A DNA stretch of 64,000 nucleotides from Chryseobacterium sp. SSA4.19 (GTDB lineage: Bacteria > Bacteroidota > Bacteroidia > Flavobacteriales > Weeksellaceae): the NCBI RefSeq assembly GCF_022601875.1, contig NZ_JAKVIP010000003.1, positions 71,276 through 135,275 of the forward strand, given 5' to 3'. Position numbers and translations under genes: made by a program. The notes beneath the pieces are model-generated. The model ran no database searches, was not told the DNA's origin, and saw only the letters and a program-made list of their open reading frames with translations. Below, piece by piece: positions 54,702 through 63,711 of this stretch; within the stretch, counting starts at the first letter, position 1, and every line of letters begins with the position of its first letter.

Positions 54702-55838
54702 ATGCACGAGACATATCAAATCTACCTTGACAATAACGCCACAACGAAAACTGATCCACGCGTCCTTGAAAGCCTGCTGCCCTATTTTACAGAACATTAT
54801 GCAAATCCGGGAAGTCCGCATTTGAATGGATTAGCAGTGAAAGAAGCTATTGATAATGCCATCTGGCAGGTGGCTGATCTGATCGGCTCAAAGGAGAATG
54901 AAATGGTATTCACATCCGGTGCTACGGAATCAATTAACTTAGCCGTTAAAGGTCTTAGAAATTCAGAAAGAAAAAGAATCATAACGTTTACCACCGAACA
55001 CAAAGCGGTATTGGATACCTGCCACTATATGGAAAGCCAAGGTTTTAAGGTAGAATATCTTCCGGTTCAGCCGGATGGGATAATTGATCCTGATCTTCTG
55101 GAGCAATCTCTAAATGAAGAAACCTTACTCGTCATTGCCATGATGGCGAATAATGAAACCGGAACTTTGCAAAATATAAAATCAATTGCTGAAGCATCCC
55201 ATTCTTATGGTGCTTATCTGCTTTGTGATGCGACCCAGGCAGTTGGGAAAATTCCGGTTGATGTAAAAGAATTAGATGTAGATTTATTGAGTATTTCAGG
55301 ACATAAGTTTTATGGCCCCAAAGGCACCGGAGCCTTGTATGTTTCAAAAAAATCAAAAATAAAGCTTGAAGAGCAGATACACGGCGGCGGCCAGCAGAGA
55401 AACCTCCGCAGTGGAACTTTAAATGTACCGGGCATTATTGGCTTGAGCAAAGCCTGTGAGATCGCAAAAGATGAAATGAATAATGATGCAGAAAGAATTG
55501 GGAAATTGAGGGATTTTCTTGAACAGGAACTGTTAAAAATTAAAGGAAGCTTCGTCAATGGATCGAATGCTCACAGAATATATAACACGTCCAACATCTG
55601 TTTTCCGGATGTTTCATCTGAAAAACTGATTATAGCATTAGGAAATATTTCGGTTTCCAGCGGATCCGCATGTTCATCGGTAACCTCACAGCCATCACAC
55701 GTTCTGAAGGCTTTAGGGCTCTCTGACGAAAATGCTTTAAGCAGCATACGGTTCAGCTTAGGCAGATTTACGACACCTCGAGATATTGAAATTACAATTT
55801 CTAAAGTTACTGATGTTGTGAATACATTAAGAGCATAA
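54702..55838 (+). CDS. Cysteine desulfurase, NifS/IscS family
   Basis: The 378-residue PLP enzyme has the lysine that binds cofactor at K202 in SISGHKFYGPKGTGAL and the persulfide Cys at C324 in SVSSGSACSSVTSQPSHVL. The start YQIYLDNNATTKTDPRVLE and the segments FTSGATESINLAVKG and MMANNETGTLQ are family-typical. The loop before C324 is of the NifS/IscS class, not SufS. No iscU or other Fe-S scaffold lies beside it. Instead it faces a xanthine-oxidase-family cluster, so it may supply the terminal sulfur of the Mo cofactor, as NifS4 does with XdhC in Rhodobacter. That role is inferred from context. Confidence 0.94.
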   Translation: MHETYQIYLDNNATTKTDPRVLESLLPYFTEHYANPGSPHLNGLAVKEAIDNAIWQVADLIGSKENEMVFTSGATESINLAVKGLRNSERKRIITFTTEHKAVLDTCHYMESQGFKVEYLPVQPDGIIDPDLLEQSLNEETLLVIAMMANNETGTLQNIKSIAEASHSYGAYLLCDATQAVGKIPVDVKELDVDLLSISGHKFYGPKGTGALYVSKKSKIKLEEQIHGGGQQRNLRSGTLNVPGIIGLSKACEIAKDEMNNDAERIGKLRDFLEQELLKIKGSFVNGSNAHRIYNTSNICFPDVSSEKLIIALGNISVSSGSACSSVTSQPSHVLKALGLSDENALSSIRFSLGRFTTPRDIEITISKVTDVVNTLRA

Positions 55839-55922
55839 AGAGTTAGTCTCGCAACTCAATGATGTGGGTTGAGAATCGACTGTACAAAAATCATTCTCTG
55901 ACAGGAGGTCGATAAAAATTAT

Positions 55923-55962
55923 AAAAAAAGTCCGTTTTCACTAGTTGTGAGACGGACTCTTT
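55923..55962. terminator. Bidirectional terminator between convergent genes
   Basis: The outer stem AGTCCGT/ACGGACT (55929-55935, 55952-55958) encloses a second short CAC/GTG pairing. On minus it ends in seven T and on plus in CTTTAT, so it is strongest for the molybdoenzyme operon. Confidence 0.8.
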
Positions 55963-55977
55963 ATGATATATTTCTCA

Positions 55978-58215
55978 TTACAACAATCTATCGAAATGGA
56001 TAGGAAGATCATAGATTCTTTTCCCGGTTGCATGGAAAATCGCATTGGTAACAGCGGGAGGGATGCCTACTCCGCCTATTTCCCCTACTCCTTTTACACC
56101 TAAGTCGTTCACAAACCGATCATTTTCTTCTACAAAAAGAACCTGCAGATCATGAATGTCAGCATGTACAGGAATATGATATTCAGCCAGGTTAGAGTTC
56201 ATATACCGGCCAAGATTATGGTCAAGGATTGTTTCTTCGTGCAATGCCTTACTTATTCCCCAAATCATTCCTCCCAATACCTGGCTTTCAGCCGTTTTCG
56301 GATTGATAATCCTTCCCGCCGCCACTGCAGTCAGAGCTCTTTTCACTTCTATTACGCCAAGCTCCTCATCTACTTCAACTTCTACAAAAACCGCACTGTG
56401 AACTGCTCTTGCTTTCTTCCCATAGGTTAAAGGATTAGGCATTGCTGAATGGGTTGTTTTAATAACTTTTCCTTTGTTGGCCTTCATAATTTCAGCAATG
56501 GAGATTTTATTTTCAGCATCTGTCTTAGAAAAAATAAATCCGTTTTTAAACATTACCTCTTTATAGGTAAGATCTTTCATTTTAGAATTATCTAAATTTT
56601 TAGCTTTTTTCAGGAGCTTTTTGTTGAGTGCCTCACAGGCAGCCTGTACTGCAGGACCCACGGTTGCTGTGGTAAATGATCCTCCCTGAATCGGCGCAAA
56701 AGGCATCTTGCTGTCCGCATAGGAAAAAGTAATATCTTCAATTGGAAGGCCTAAAGTATCAGCAGCAATCTGCGTCATGATGGTCAAAGTTCCGGTTCCT
56801 ATATCCGTTACTGCAGATTTTATTTCCACTTTGCTATCAGGATTCATCATGGCTTCAGCACGCCCCAAAATCCTGTTGGCATCCCAGATGCCCGTTGCCA
56901 TACCATACCCCACCAGCTTATTTCCACGCTTCATGCTTCTGGGTTCAGGATTTCTTTGGTTCCAGCCGAACTGTTCTGCTCCCTGCAAATAACATTCTCT
57001 GAGTTCTTTACTGGAGTATTCTTTATCGCTGCTTTTATCAATTTCCGAATAATTAATCAGCCTTAATTCCAAAGGATCTATATTCAGCCGGTACGCAATT
57101 TCATCCATTGTTACTTCAACAGCATGCATACCGGTACTTCCACCGGGTGCCCTCATATCCAGAGGACTGTATACATCTAAAGGAACAACCTCATGTTCCA
57201 GCAACGTATTATCGGCAGGATAGAGCATATTGGCCCAATTTACCACGATTTCCACATAATCTTCAAACCTGGAGGTTTCACCGATTGCTTTGTGGTATAT
57301 TGCTTGTACTTTTCCTTTCTCATCAGCACCGAATTTAGTATGTTGTAAAGTAGGCGGCCGGTGTCCGATCATATACATCTGATGACGGTCCAGTGTTACC
57401 CTTACATTCCGCTTAAGATCCAGTGATGCCATTACTGCCATGAACAATTGTTGCTGGGGCCTTAAGCCCGAGCCGAATCCGCCGCCGACAAACGGTGACA
57501 GTACCTGCACATTTTTCATCTTTAATCCGAAAACATTGGCCACGTACATCTGGGAATTAATCGTTCCCTGGGTTTTATCGTATATTTTCAGTTTATTCCT
57601 GCCTTCATAAATAACGGTAGTGGCATACATTTCCATAGGATTGTGATGCTCTGTTCCATGGCTGAACTGACTGTCGGTTTGTACAAATGAATTATTATAT
57701 ACCTTTTCAAAATCTCCGGTTGGTTTTGGCGGCGGCGGTTTCAGTAAAGAAGCAAGACCTTTTTTAGGATCCCTGGACTTGTCAAGGTTGTGTTTCAGAT
57801 CTGTTTCAAACTCTTCGGTTTCGTACACCACTTTTATTTTGGCGGCAGCATAACGGGCCATTTCAAATGACTCAGCAACAACCAGCGCAATAGGCTGCCC
57901 ATTATATTTGATCTCTCCGTCTTTAAGCGGTTTAAAAACAATTCCCGGAGGTGCGTCCATATCCGCATACTGAAAATCGAACCATGCGGTAGAAGGCCGG
58001 TTTTTATGGGTAAAAACTTTAATAATTCCATCCAGTTGTTCAACTTCTTTTATATCAATCGATTTTATCTTGCCTTTTGTAATGGTACTGTTGACGATGT
58101 AGCCGTAAAGAAGATCATCTGCTTCGTATTCACCTGCATATTTTGCGGCTCCGGTTACTTTAAGATGACCTTCCAGCCTGCTGACCGGTTTTCCTATGAT
58201 GGGTGCGTTTTCCAT
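55978..58215 (-). CDS. PaoC-like molybdopterin-binding oxidase subunit
   Basis: The 745-residue large subunit of the xanthine dehydrogenase family begins APIIGKPVSRLEGHLKVTGA. It has cofactor-binding stretches such as LSPFVGGGFGSGLRPQQQ, DMRAPGGSTGMHAVEVTMDE and IQGGSFTTATVGPAVQA. The catalytic Glu is E712 in GVKGVGEIGGVGIP. The order and size match E. coli PaoC (periplasmic aldehyde oxidase), but no Tat signal is seen, so the complex is probably cytosolic. The substrate is likely an aromatic or heterocyclic aldehyde, by analogy only. It is the last gene of the operon and has a strong terminator. Confidence 0.94.
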   Translation of the reverse strand: MENAPIIGKPVSRLEGHLKVTGAAKYAGEYEADDLLYGYIVNSTITKGKIKSIDIKEVEQLDGIIKVFTHKNRPSTAWFDFQYADMDAPPGIVFKPLKDGEIKYNGQPIALVVAESFEMARYAAAKIKVVYETEEFETDLKHNLDKSRDPKKGLASLLKPPPPKPTGDFEKVYNNSFVQTDSQFSHGTEHHNPMEMYATTVIYEGRNKLKIYDKTQGTINSQMYVANVFGLKMKNVQVLSPFVGGGFGSGLRPQQQLFMAVMASLDLKRNVRVTLDRHQMYMIGHRPPTLQHTKFGADEKGKVQAIYHKAIGETSRFEDYVEIVVNWANMLYPADNTLLEHEVVPLDVYSPLDMRAPGGSTGMHAVEVTMDEIAYRLNIDPLELRLINYSEIDKSSDKEYSSKELRECYLQGAEQFGWNQRNPEPRSMKRGNKLVGYGMATGIWDANRILGRAEAMMNPDSKVEIKSAVTDIGTGTLTIMTQIAADTLGLPIEDITFSYADSKMPFAPIQGGSFTTATVGPAVQAACEALNKKLLKKAKNLDNSKMKDLTYKEVMFKNGFIFSKTDAENKISIAEIMKANKGKVIKTTHSAMPNPLTYGKKARAVHSAVFVEVEVDEELGVIEVKRALTAVAAGRIINPKTAESQVLGGMIWGISKALHEETILDHNLGRYMNSNLAEYHIPVHADIHDLQVLFVEENDRFVNDLGVKGVGEIGGVGIPPAVTNAIFHATGKRIYDLPIHFDRLL

Positions 58216-58233
58216 ACTTACATTTTTGTTAAA

Positions 58234-59253
58234 TTATAAAGACGGTTTTGCACCGGGCCTTTGTGATTCGGGATAAAGAGCCATTACACAGTTTCTGATA
58301 ATCGCTTTTTTTGCCAGACTAACTTTAAAACTGTTGTGTTCAAACCCAACGGCTCCGTTCAATATGATATCTGCAGCCTTACCGAAATTCTCTTTATTCG
58401 GCTCTTTTTCTTTAAGAAACTCTTCTGCGTCAATGACGCGCCAGGGCTTATGGGAAACACCTCCCAAAGCAATCCGGGCCTCTGTTATTATATTATTTTC
58501 AATCTTAAAAGCAGTGGCAACGGAAACCAGAGCAAAAGAATACGAATTTCTGTCCCTGAGTTTCAGATACGAGTAATTATCAGGAAAGCCTTTTTCAGGA
58601 AGATCGATTCCGGTAATCACTTCATTATTTTTAAGATTATTATCAATTTCCGGAGTATTGCCCGGAAGCCTGTGAAAATCTTTAAAATCAATTTTTCTGT
58701 CACCCTCCGGACCTGAGATATTGATTACCGCTTCAAGTGCTGCCAAAGCGACACACATATCTGAAGGAAACACGGCAATACACTGATCGCTATGTCCCAA
58801 AATAGCATGGATCCGGTTATATCCTTTCATTGCAGAGCATCCTGATCCTGGCTCTCGTTTGTTGCAAGGCGTTACAGGATCGTAAAAATAATAGCATCTT
58901 GTCTTCTGGAGTAGATTTCCGCCATTGGTTGCCATATTCCTGATCTGTGCTGACGCTCCCGCCAAAATTGCTTTTGATAACAGCGGATAATTTTTTTCAA
59001 TTTCGGGATGATAGGCTGTTTCTGCATTGGTGAGCAAAGCCCCGATTCGTAAACCATTGTTATCAATCTTCATTACATCCCTCATTGCTGCAGTGGGATT
59101 GATATCAATAATGGTATCAGCTTCTGTAACAAAATATTTAAGGAGATCAACCAGATTTGTACCTCCGGCTATTATTTTATTTCCAGGGTTTTCCGTTAAT
59201 AATGAAACGGTATCATCAACATTATGCGCCTTTTTGTAAGAAAAATTATTCAT
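58234..59253 (-). CDS. PaoB-like FAD-binding subunit
   Basis: The 339-residue subunit has the FAD motif KIIAGGTNLVDLLKY, the second motif IRNMATNGGNLLQKTRCYYF and a C-terminal CO-dehydrogenase-flavoprotein domain. The Cys-rich insert CYYFYDPVTPCNKREPGSGC is the one that binds an extra [4Fe-4S] cluster in PaoB, which is unusual among xanthine dehydrogenases. It overlaps the iron-sulfur subunit gene by 8 bp and is 18 bp from the large-subunit gene. It moves electrons from the Mo site to FAD. Confidence 0.93.
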   Translation of the reverse strand: MNNFSYKKAHNVDDTVSLLTENPGNKIIAGGTNLVDLLKYFVTEADTIIDINPTAAMRDVMKIDNNGLRIGALLTNAETAYHPEIEKNYPLLSKAILAGASAQIRNMATNGGNLLQKTRCYYFYDPVTPCNKREPGSGCSAMKGYNRIHAILGHSDQCIAVFPSDMCVALAALEAVINISGPEGDRKIDFKDFHRLPGNTPEIDNNLKNNEVITGIDLPEKGFPDNYSYLKLRDRNSYSFALVSVATAFKIENNIITEARIALGGVSHKPWRVIDAEEFLKEKEPNKENFGKAADIILNGAVGFEHNSFKVSLAKKAIIRNCVMALYPESQRPGAKPSL

Positions 59254-59728
59254 AAGAATCCTGTTTTACCGCCATAATAGCATTAATAATTCCTCTGTTG
59301 GCTCCGCAACGGCAAAGGTTACCGCTCATCAGCTCCTGAACTTCCTCCCTGGTTTTTGCTTTTCCTTCATTCAACATTCCCACTGCACTGCATATCTGTC
59401 CTGGTGTGCAGTATCCGCATTGAAAGGCATCATGTTCAATAAATGCTTTCTGTACAGGATGAAGCTCTTCGCCATTTGAAATTCCTTCAATGGTTGTAAT
59501 TTCCGCACCGTCCTTCATCACGGCAAGGGTAAGACAGCTCAGGACCCGCTTTCCATCCACTAAAATCGTACAGGCGCCACATTGTCCGTGATCGCATCCT
59601 TTTTTCGTGCCTGTTAAATGGATATGTTCCCGCAGAGCATCTAAAAGAGAAACCCATGGCAACAACTGCAATTGCTGTTCCCGGCCATTCACTGTTAAAA
59701 CGATGGATTGTTTTTCGCTGGTCATCAT
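59246..59728 (-). CDS. PaoA-like 2Fe-2S subunit
   Basis: The product is 160 residues from the ATG at 59728; the frame opens at 59776 with a non-homologous extension. The plant-type ferredoxin cluster site is GTKKGCDHGQCGACTILVDG with the later Cys in VLSC. The second, helical 2Fe-2S domain has FQCGYCTPGQICSAVG and SGNLCRCGANRGIINAI. Both clusters have all their Cys ligands. E. coli PaoA carries a Tat leader; this one starts directly with the fold. It is the first of the three oxidase genes. Confidence 0.94.
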   Translation of the reverse strand: MMTSEKQSIVLTVNGREQQLQLLPWVSLLDALREHIHLTGTKKGCDHGQCGACTILVDGKRVLSCLTLAVMKDGAEITTIEGISNGEELHPVQKAFIEHDAFQCGYCTPGQICSAVGMLNEGKAKTREEVQELMSGNLCRCGANRGIINAIMAVKQDSYE

Positions 59729-59846
59729 AAGCCTTTGATTTGGTATACCTACAGCGATACAAAAAAGGAACCGCAATTACATTTAAAAATTAAATATGGT
59801 ACCTATATGCCTAATTAGTAATGGATATAAATAAGAAGTCTGAAAA

Positions 59847-61025
59847 TTATACCGGTAAAAGATGAACCTTTACTTCCTCTCCTGTCTGGCATCCCATAGA
59901 ATTTTCATCCAATACGATAAAGCAGTTAGCCTGGGCAAAAGAATGCAGCCGATATGACTCCTGGGCATGTAAAGGCATTACTTTTCCATGATCATAGAAT
60001 CCTTTCAAAAAATGAGTAAAACCTGGAGGTTTTATATAGTCATTTGTCACAATTGCTGTTGTTTCTGTTAAAGAATTTCTTAAGCCCATGCACTTTTCCA
60101 GCGCAGGAAGAACATATTCATAGAAGCAGGTTAATGAGGATGACGGATTTCCGGGCAGGCCAAAAACAAGTTTTTCATCCTTTGTTCCAAAAAACAGCGG
60201 TTTCCCGGGTTTCTGCCTGATCTTATGAAATTGTTGTTTAATTTTGCATTTTTCCGCTGCCTGGGTTACAAAATCATAATCCCCAACACTTACGCCTCCA
60301 TTCAAAAGAACCACGTCATTTTCCATCAGGGCTTTTTGTAAAACATTGTATAACAATTCAGGATGATCTTCCGCAGTATAAATATCGATATTCTGTATGC
60401 CTGTTTTTTTTAATGCAGCAGTCAGCTGAAAAGAATTTGCTTCATAGACCTGACCAAATTCCAATGGCTGACCGGGACTTTGCAATTCGTTTCCAGTGAG
60501 AATCAGCGCTACTCTCGGAGGTAGAAAGACAGGAACCTCAATACAGCCAATACCCGCAAGAAATCCAATGGTGGCAGGAGAAAGATAGGTATCCGAGTCC
60601 ATTGCGGACACTCCGGATTTAATCTCAGAGCCTCTCGGCCGGACATTCAATCCAACCGATATCTTCTGATCCAATACGACCAAAATGCCATTTTCAACCC
60701 TAACTTTCTCCTGCATAACGACGGTATCTGCGCAGTCCGGTAAGGGTGCACCGGTAAATATTCTTGTTGCCTCCCCTTTTTTGATCTTTAGCGTCCGGGA
60801 ACTTCCTGCAGCCATTTCTCCAACGATGCGGAGAGGCTGATCCCTATCTTCAAACCTGATAGCATAGCCATCCATTGAAGACTGTGCAAAATTCGGAATA
60901 TCAACAGAAGCAAATATCTCATCAGCAGTCACAAATCCGGAGGCTTCTGAAATAGGCAAAATCCCTTTTCTCCTGGGCAGTAAAGTGTTGTGAATTATAT
61001 TTTTAGCAACCTGTACTGATATCAT
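59847..61025 (-). CDS. moeA: Molybdopterin molybdenumtransferase
   Basis: The product is 392 residues starting at MISVQVAKNIIHNTLLPRRK (61025). The frame opens at 61091 within mocA, so the later start is preferred, leaving a 23-bp overlap. MoeA signatures are FAQSSMDGYAIRFEDRD, RIFTGAPLPDCADTVVMQE, LLNGGVSVGDYDFV and FGLPGNPSSSLTCFYEY. It inserts molybdate into adenylylated molybdopterin. It sits between the oxidase genes and mocA. Confidence 0.96.
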   Translation of the reverse strand: MISVQVAKNIIHNTLLPRRKGILPISEASGFVTADEIFASVDIPNFAQSSMDGYAIRFEDRDQPLRIVGEMAAGSSRTLKIKKGEATRIFTGAPLPDCADTVVMQEKVRVENGILVVLDQKISVGLNVRPRGSEIKSGVSAMDSDTYLSPATIGFLAGIGCIEVPVFLPPRVALILTGNELQSPGQPLEFGQVYEANSFQLTAALKKTGIQNIDIYTAEDHPELLYNVLQKALMENDVVLLNGGVSVGDYDFVTQAAEKCKIKQQFHKIRQKPGKPLFFGTKDEKLVFGLPGNPSSSLTCFYEYVLPALEKCMGLRNSLTETTAIVTNDYIKPPGFTHFLKGFYDHGKVMPLHAQESYRLHSFAQANCFIVLDENSMGCQTGEEVKVHLLPV

Positions 61026-61608
61026 GATGCTGGATAAGTTGTTCATAATCGTCTTTTGTATCAATATCAATACGGCCTTTTTCAAAATCAACAGCTCCTA
61101 CATCCTGGGAAAACCGGAGTAATAATTTCTTTGCACCTTCATTACCGGAAAGTCCGGACAGTTGATCGAAATACTTCCTGTCAAAAAGTACCGGAGTCCC
61201 CAAGACACCGTCGTAAGAGGAGGCAATAATTTTTTTTTGACTTTCCCGGCTTCTTGTCATTAATTCAGAAAATACAGAAGAATCAATAAATGGCTGGTCA
61301 CAAACAGCAATAATGAGGTTTCCGATGTTCGGAAATTCATGTAATATACTCTTGACACCTATTCGTATGGATGAGCCCATTCCCTCCTGCCAGTCAGGAT
61401 TGTAAGCAGTGAACAATTGAAGATTTTTGATTTCATTTTCGATTGAAATCTTTTCAAAACCCGTTACGGCAATTACAGCATCAGTAACCTTTAACGCTTG
61501 TTGGGCAACATGATACAGCAAACTTTTCCCGCTGTACTTCAGCAATTGTTTTGGGGTTCCCAATCTGGAAGAATTGCCTGCCGCCAATATGATGATTCCT
61601 GTTTTCAT
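61003..61608 (-). CDS. mocA: MocA-type molybdenum cofactor nucleotidyltransferase
   Basis: The 201-residue NTP transferase starts TGIIILAAGNSSRLGTPKQL (the G-G-x-SxRxGxxK loop of MobA/MocA). It continues with DWQEGMGSSIRIGVKSIL and LIIAVCDQPFIDSSVFSELM. MocA adds CMP to Mo-molybdopterin, giving the cytosine dinucleotide cofactor used by PaoABC-type enzymes. The gene overlaps moaA by one base (TAATG) and moeA by 23 bp. Substrate CTP rather than GTP is inferred from the context and the QGMGSS-like loop. Confidence 0.88.
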   Translation of the reverse strand: MKTGIIILAAGNSSRLGTPKQLLKYSGKSLLYHVAQQALKVTDAVIAVTGFEKISIENEIKNLQLFTAYNPDWQEGMGSSIRIGVKSILHEFPNIGNLIIAVCDQPFIDSSVFSELMTRSRESQKKIIASSYDGVLGTPVLFDRKYFDQLSGLSGNEGAKKLLLRFSQDVGAVDFEKGRIDIDTKDDYEQLIQHHDISTGC

Positions 61609-62588
61609 TAGCCTCCTATCGTGATCATACTTCTGTTTTCCAATGTATTTACGTCAATATCATCAAAAACACCGCTGAATTGTCCCCCCAGTGCTTTAGC
61701 TTTGCCCATAATTGTCTGCCCGATTAACGGAAGAATATCTTCTCCTCTTCGTAAAGCTCCTAACAGATCTGTTTCTCCTTTAGAAAAAAGACAGTTCTTC
61801 AGTTTACCGTCAGCAGTCAGACGTATCCGGTTGCAGGTATCACAAAACGGGGCACTCATCGTACTGATCACGGCAAATGAACCTGTATGCCCGGGGATGG
61901 AATATCTTTTGGCGGTATCATTCGCTACCGGCTTCTGGGGAATGATCTCATATCGGCTTGAAATTTTCAATATGATTTCCTCGAGCGATAAGACCTGATT
62001 GCTCGTCCACCGGTTGCCGCTGAATGGCATAAATTCAATAAAACGTACTTCTATATTCTGATATTGGGTTAATGCGATAAAATCTACTATTTCATCGTCG
62101 TTAAGGCCTTTCATGACCACGACATTCAATTTTACCCGGATGTTATTTTTTACTGCCAGCTCTATATTACTTCGTACGCGTTGGAAAAGGTCTCTTCTGG
62201 TAATCCTGAAGAATTTATCCTGCTGCAGGGTATCGAGGCTGATATTGAGGGTTTTGATTTTTGCTGACTTTATTTCTTCGAGCATCTCATCAATCCTTAC
62301 CCCATTTGTTGTCATGGCAAGTTCAATTCCCAGTTTCCCTAAAGACTGCAGTATTTTCGGCGCGTCTTTACGAACCAGCGGTTCACCACCGGTCAGCCGT
62401 ATTTTTTTAACTCCGTTGTCAACGAAAAGCCTGGCTATGGTTTCAATTTCATCTGCCTGCATTAATTTGGAAACAGGTGCAAAAGCATATTTTTCTTCCG
62501 GCATGCAGTAAAAACAGCGCAGGTTGCAATGATCTGTCAATGAGATCCTGAGATAATCATGGACACGCCCGAAAGAATCTTTAATCAT
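61608..62588 (-). CDS. moaA: GTP 3',8-cyclase
   Basis: The product is 326 residues starting at MIKDSFGRVHDYLRISLTDH (62588). An upstream ATG at 62654 lies inside xdhC and is rejected. The radical-SAM cluster is C21, C25 and C28 in DHCNLRCFYCMPEE. The C-terminal cluster site is APFCDTCNRIRLTADGKLKN with a third Cys in NCLFS. It ends in Gly-Gly, needed for activity. It makes the first intermediate of molybdopterin. moaC, moaD and moaE are not in the window. Confidence 0.97.
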   Translation of the reverse strand: MIKDSFGRVHDYLRISLTDHCNLRCFYCMPEEKYAFAPVSKLMQADEIETIARLFVDNGVKKIRLTGGEPLVRKDAPKILQSLGKLGIELAMTTNGVRIDEMLEEIKSAKIKTLNISLDTLQQDKFFRITRRDLFQRVRSNIELAVKNNIRVKLNVVVMKGLNDDEIVDFIALTQYQNIEVRFIEFMPFSGNRWTSNQVLSLEEIILKISSRYEIIPQKPVANDTAKRYSIPGHTGSFAVISTMSAPFCDTCNRIRLTADGKLKNCLFSKGETDLLGALRRGEDILPLIGQTIMGKAKALGGQFSGVFDDIDVNTLENRSMITIGG

Positions 62589-62589
62589 T

Positions 62590-63711
62590 TTAATTGTATA
62601 TCGTAAATATTGAACGGTGTATTTTTTCTTTTTTATCGCGCAGTGAACTTCCATCCCTGTTTTCCATAATGGCTTTGATTTCTGCTACTACGGACAATGC
62701 AATTTCTTCAGAGGTTTCTGCTCCAATATCCAGACCAACGGGCCCGTAAATTTTATTTAATTGTTCATCAGTGAGCAACCGTCCGGCATTTTTTAAATCA
62801 TCAAGCATCCGGTTGAGTTTCTTTTTTGGCCCTAAAACTCCAATGTACCTACAATTCTGAGTAACCATTTGTTTTAAAACTTCGAAATCATAGGTATAAT
62901 TATGGGTCATCAGCACTACACAGGTCCGTGAATCTACTACAATATGGTTAATGAATTCTTCAGACTTTATGATAAGTATTTTTTTAGCTTCAGGAAATCT
63001 CTTTTGAGTAGCATGCGTCACCCTTCCTTCCGCAACCGTCACTTCCCAACCTAATAGATCAGCCATTTTAGAAAGAGGCTGGACATCATTTCCCGCACCG
63101 ACAATGATAAGTGAAAGCGGAGGAGGGATATATTCTATCAAAACAGTCTGTTCTTCACCTTCTGTCTCCAAATTTGTAATTAATGATAATTTATCAAGAA
63201 AAGCCTGTCTTACCTTATTGATCAGACCCTTTTGGATATTGCCAGTGTTTTCATCACTATTGTAAACTGCTGAAGTACCGACCTGGACAGCGTTTCTTTT
63301 TAAAGAAAATACCGTCACAATCACATGATCATCACGGGAATTTTCAACTTTTTGAAGCAGTGCAACAGGATTTTCAGAATTTTCAGGATCAATATATTCA
63401 AAAAGAATATGAACGATGCCGTTACAGCCCAACTGGACACCAATTTCTACAGCGTCCTCATCACTGGTATCATACGTGACCAGTTTGTTTTGTTTTTGAT
63501 GAATGGCGAGCAGGGCTTTACGCAGAGCATCCCCTTCAAGACATCCTCCGCTGATGGCTCCGGTTAATATCCCGTCTTCATTAACCAGCATCCGTGCTCC
63601 GGGCTGACGGTATGAGGAACCTTCAACTTTAACCACGGTGGCCAAAGCAGCCTGCTTCCCTTCTGAATTTGCCTGTCTGTAGGAGCTGATAATCTTGCTT
63701 AATTCCGTCAT
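62590..63711 (-). CDS. XdhC/PaoD-family Mo-cofactor insertion chaperone
   Basis: The 373-residue protein has an N-terminal XdhC domain (ATVVKVEGSSYRQPGARMLV, GAISGGCLEGDALRKALL) and a C-terminal Rossmann domain (PLSLIIVGAGNDVQPLSKMA, CVVLMTHNYTYDFEVLKQMV, YIGVLGPKKKLNRML). Such proteins bind Mo cofactor, help its sulfuration by a desulfurase and deliver it to the apoenzyme. It overlaps the partial large-subunit gene by 4 bp (ATGA) and ends 1 bp before moaA starts. Confidence 0.94.
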   Translation of the reverse strand: MTELSKIISSYRQANSEGKQAALATVVKVEGSSYRQPGARMLVNEDGILTGAISGGCLEGDALRKALLAIHQKQNKLVTYDTSDEDAVEIGVQLGCNGIVHILFEYIDPENSENPVALLQKVENSRDDHVIVTVFSLKRNAVQVGTSAVYNSDENTGNIQKGLINKVRQAFLDKLSLITNLETEGEEQTVLIEYIPPPLSLIIVGAGNDVQPLSKMADLLGWEVTVAEGRVTHATQKRFPEAKKILIIKSEEFINHIVVDSRTCVVLMTHNYTYDFEVLKQMVTQNCRYIGVLGPKKKLNRMLDDLKNAGRLLTDEQLNKIYGPVGLDIGAETSEEIALSVVAEIKAIMENRDGSSLRDKKEKIHRSIFTIYN

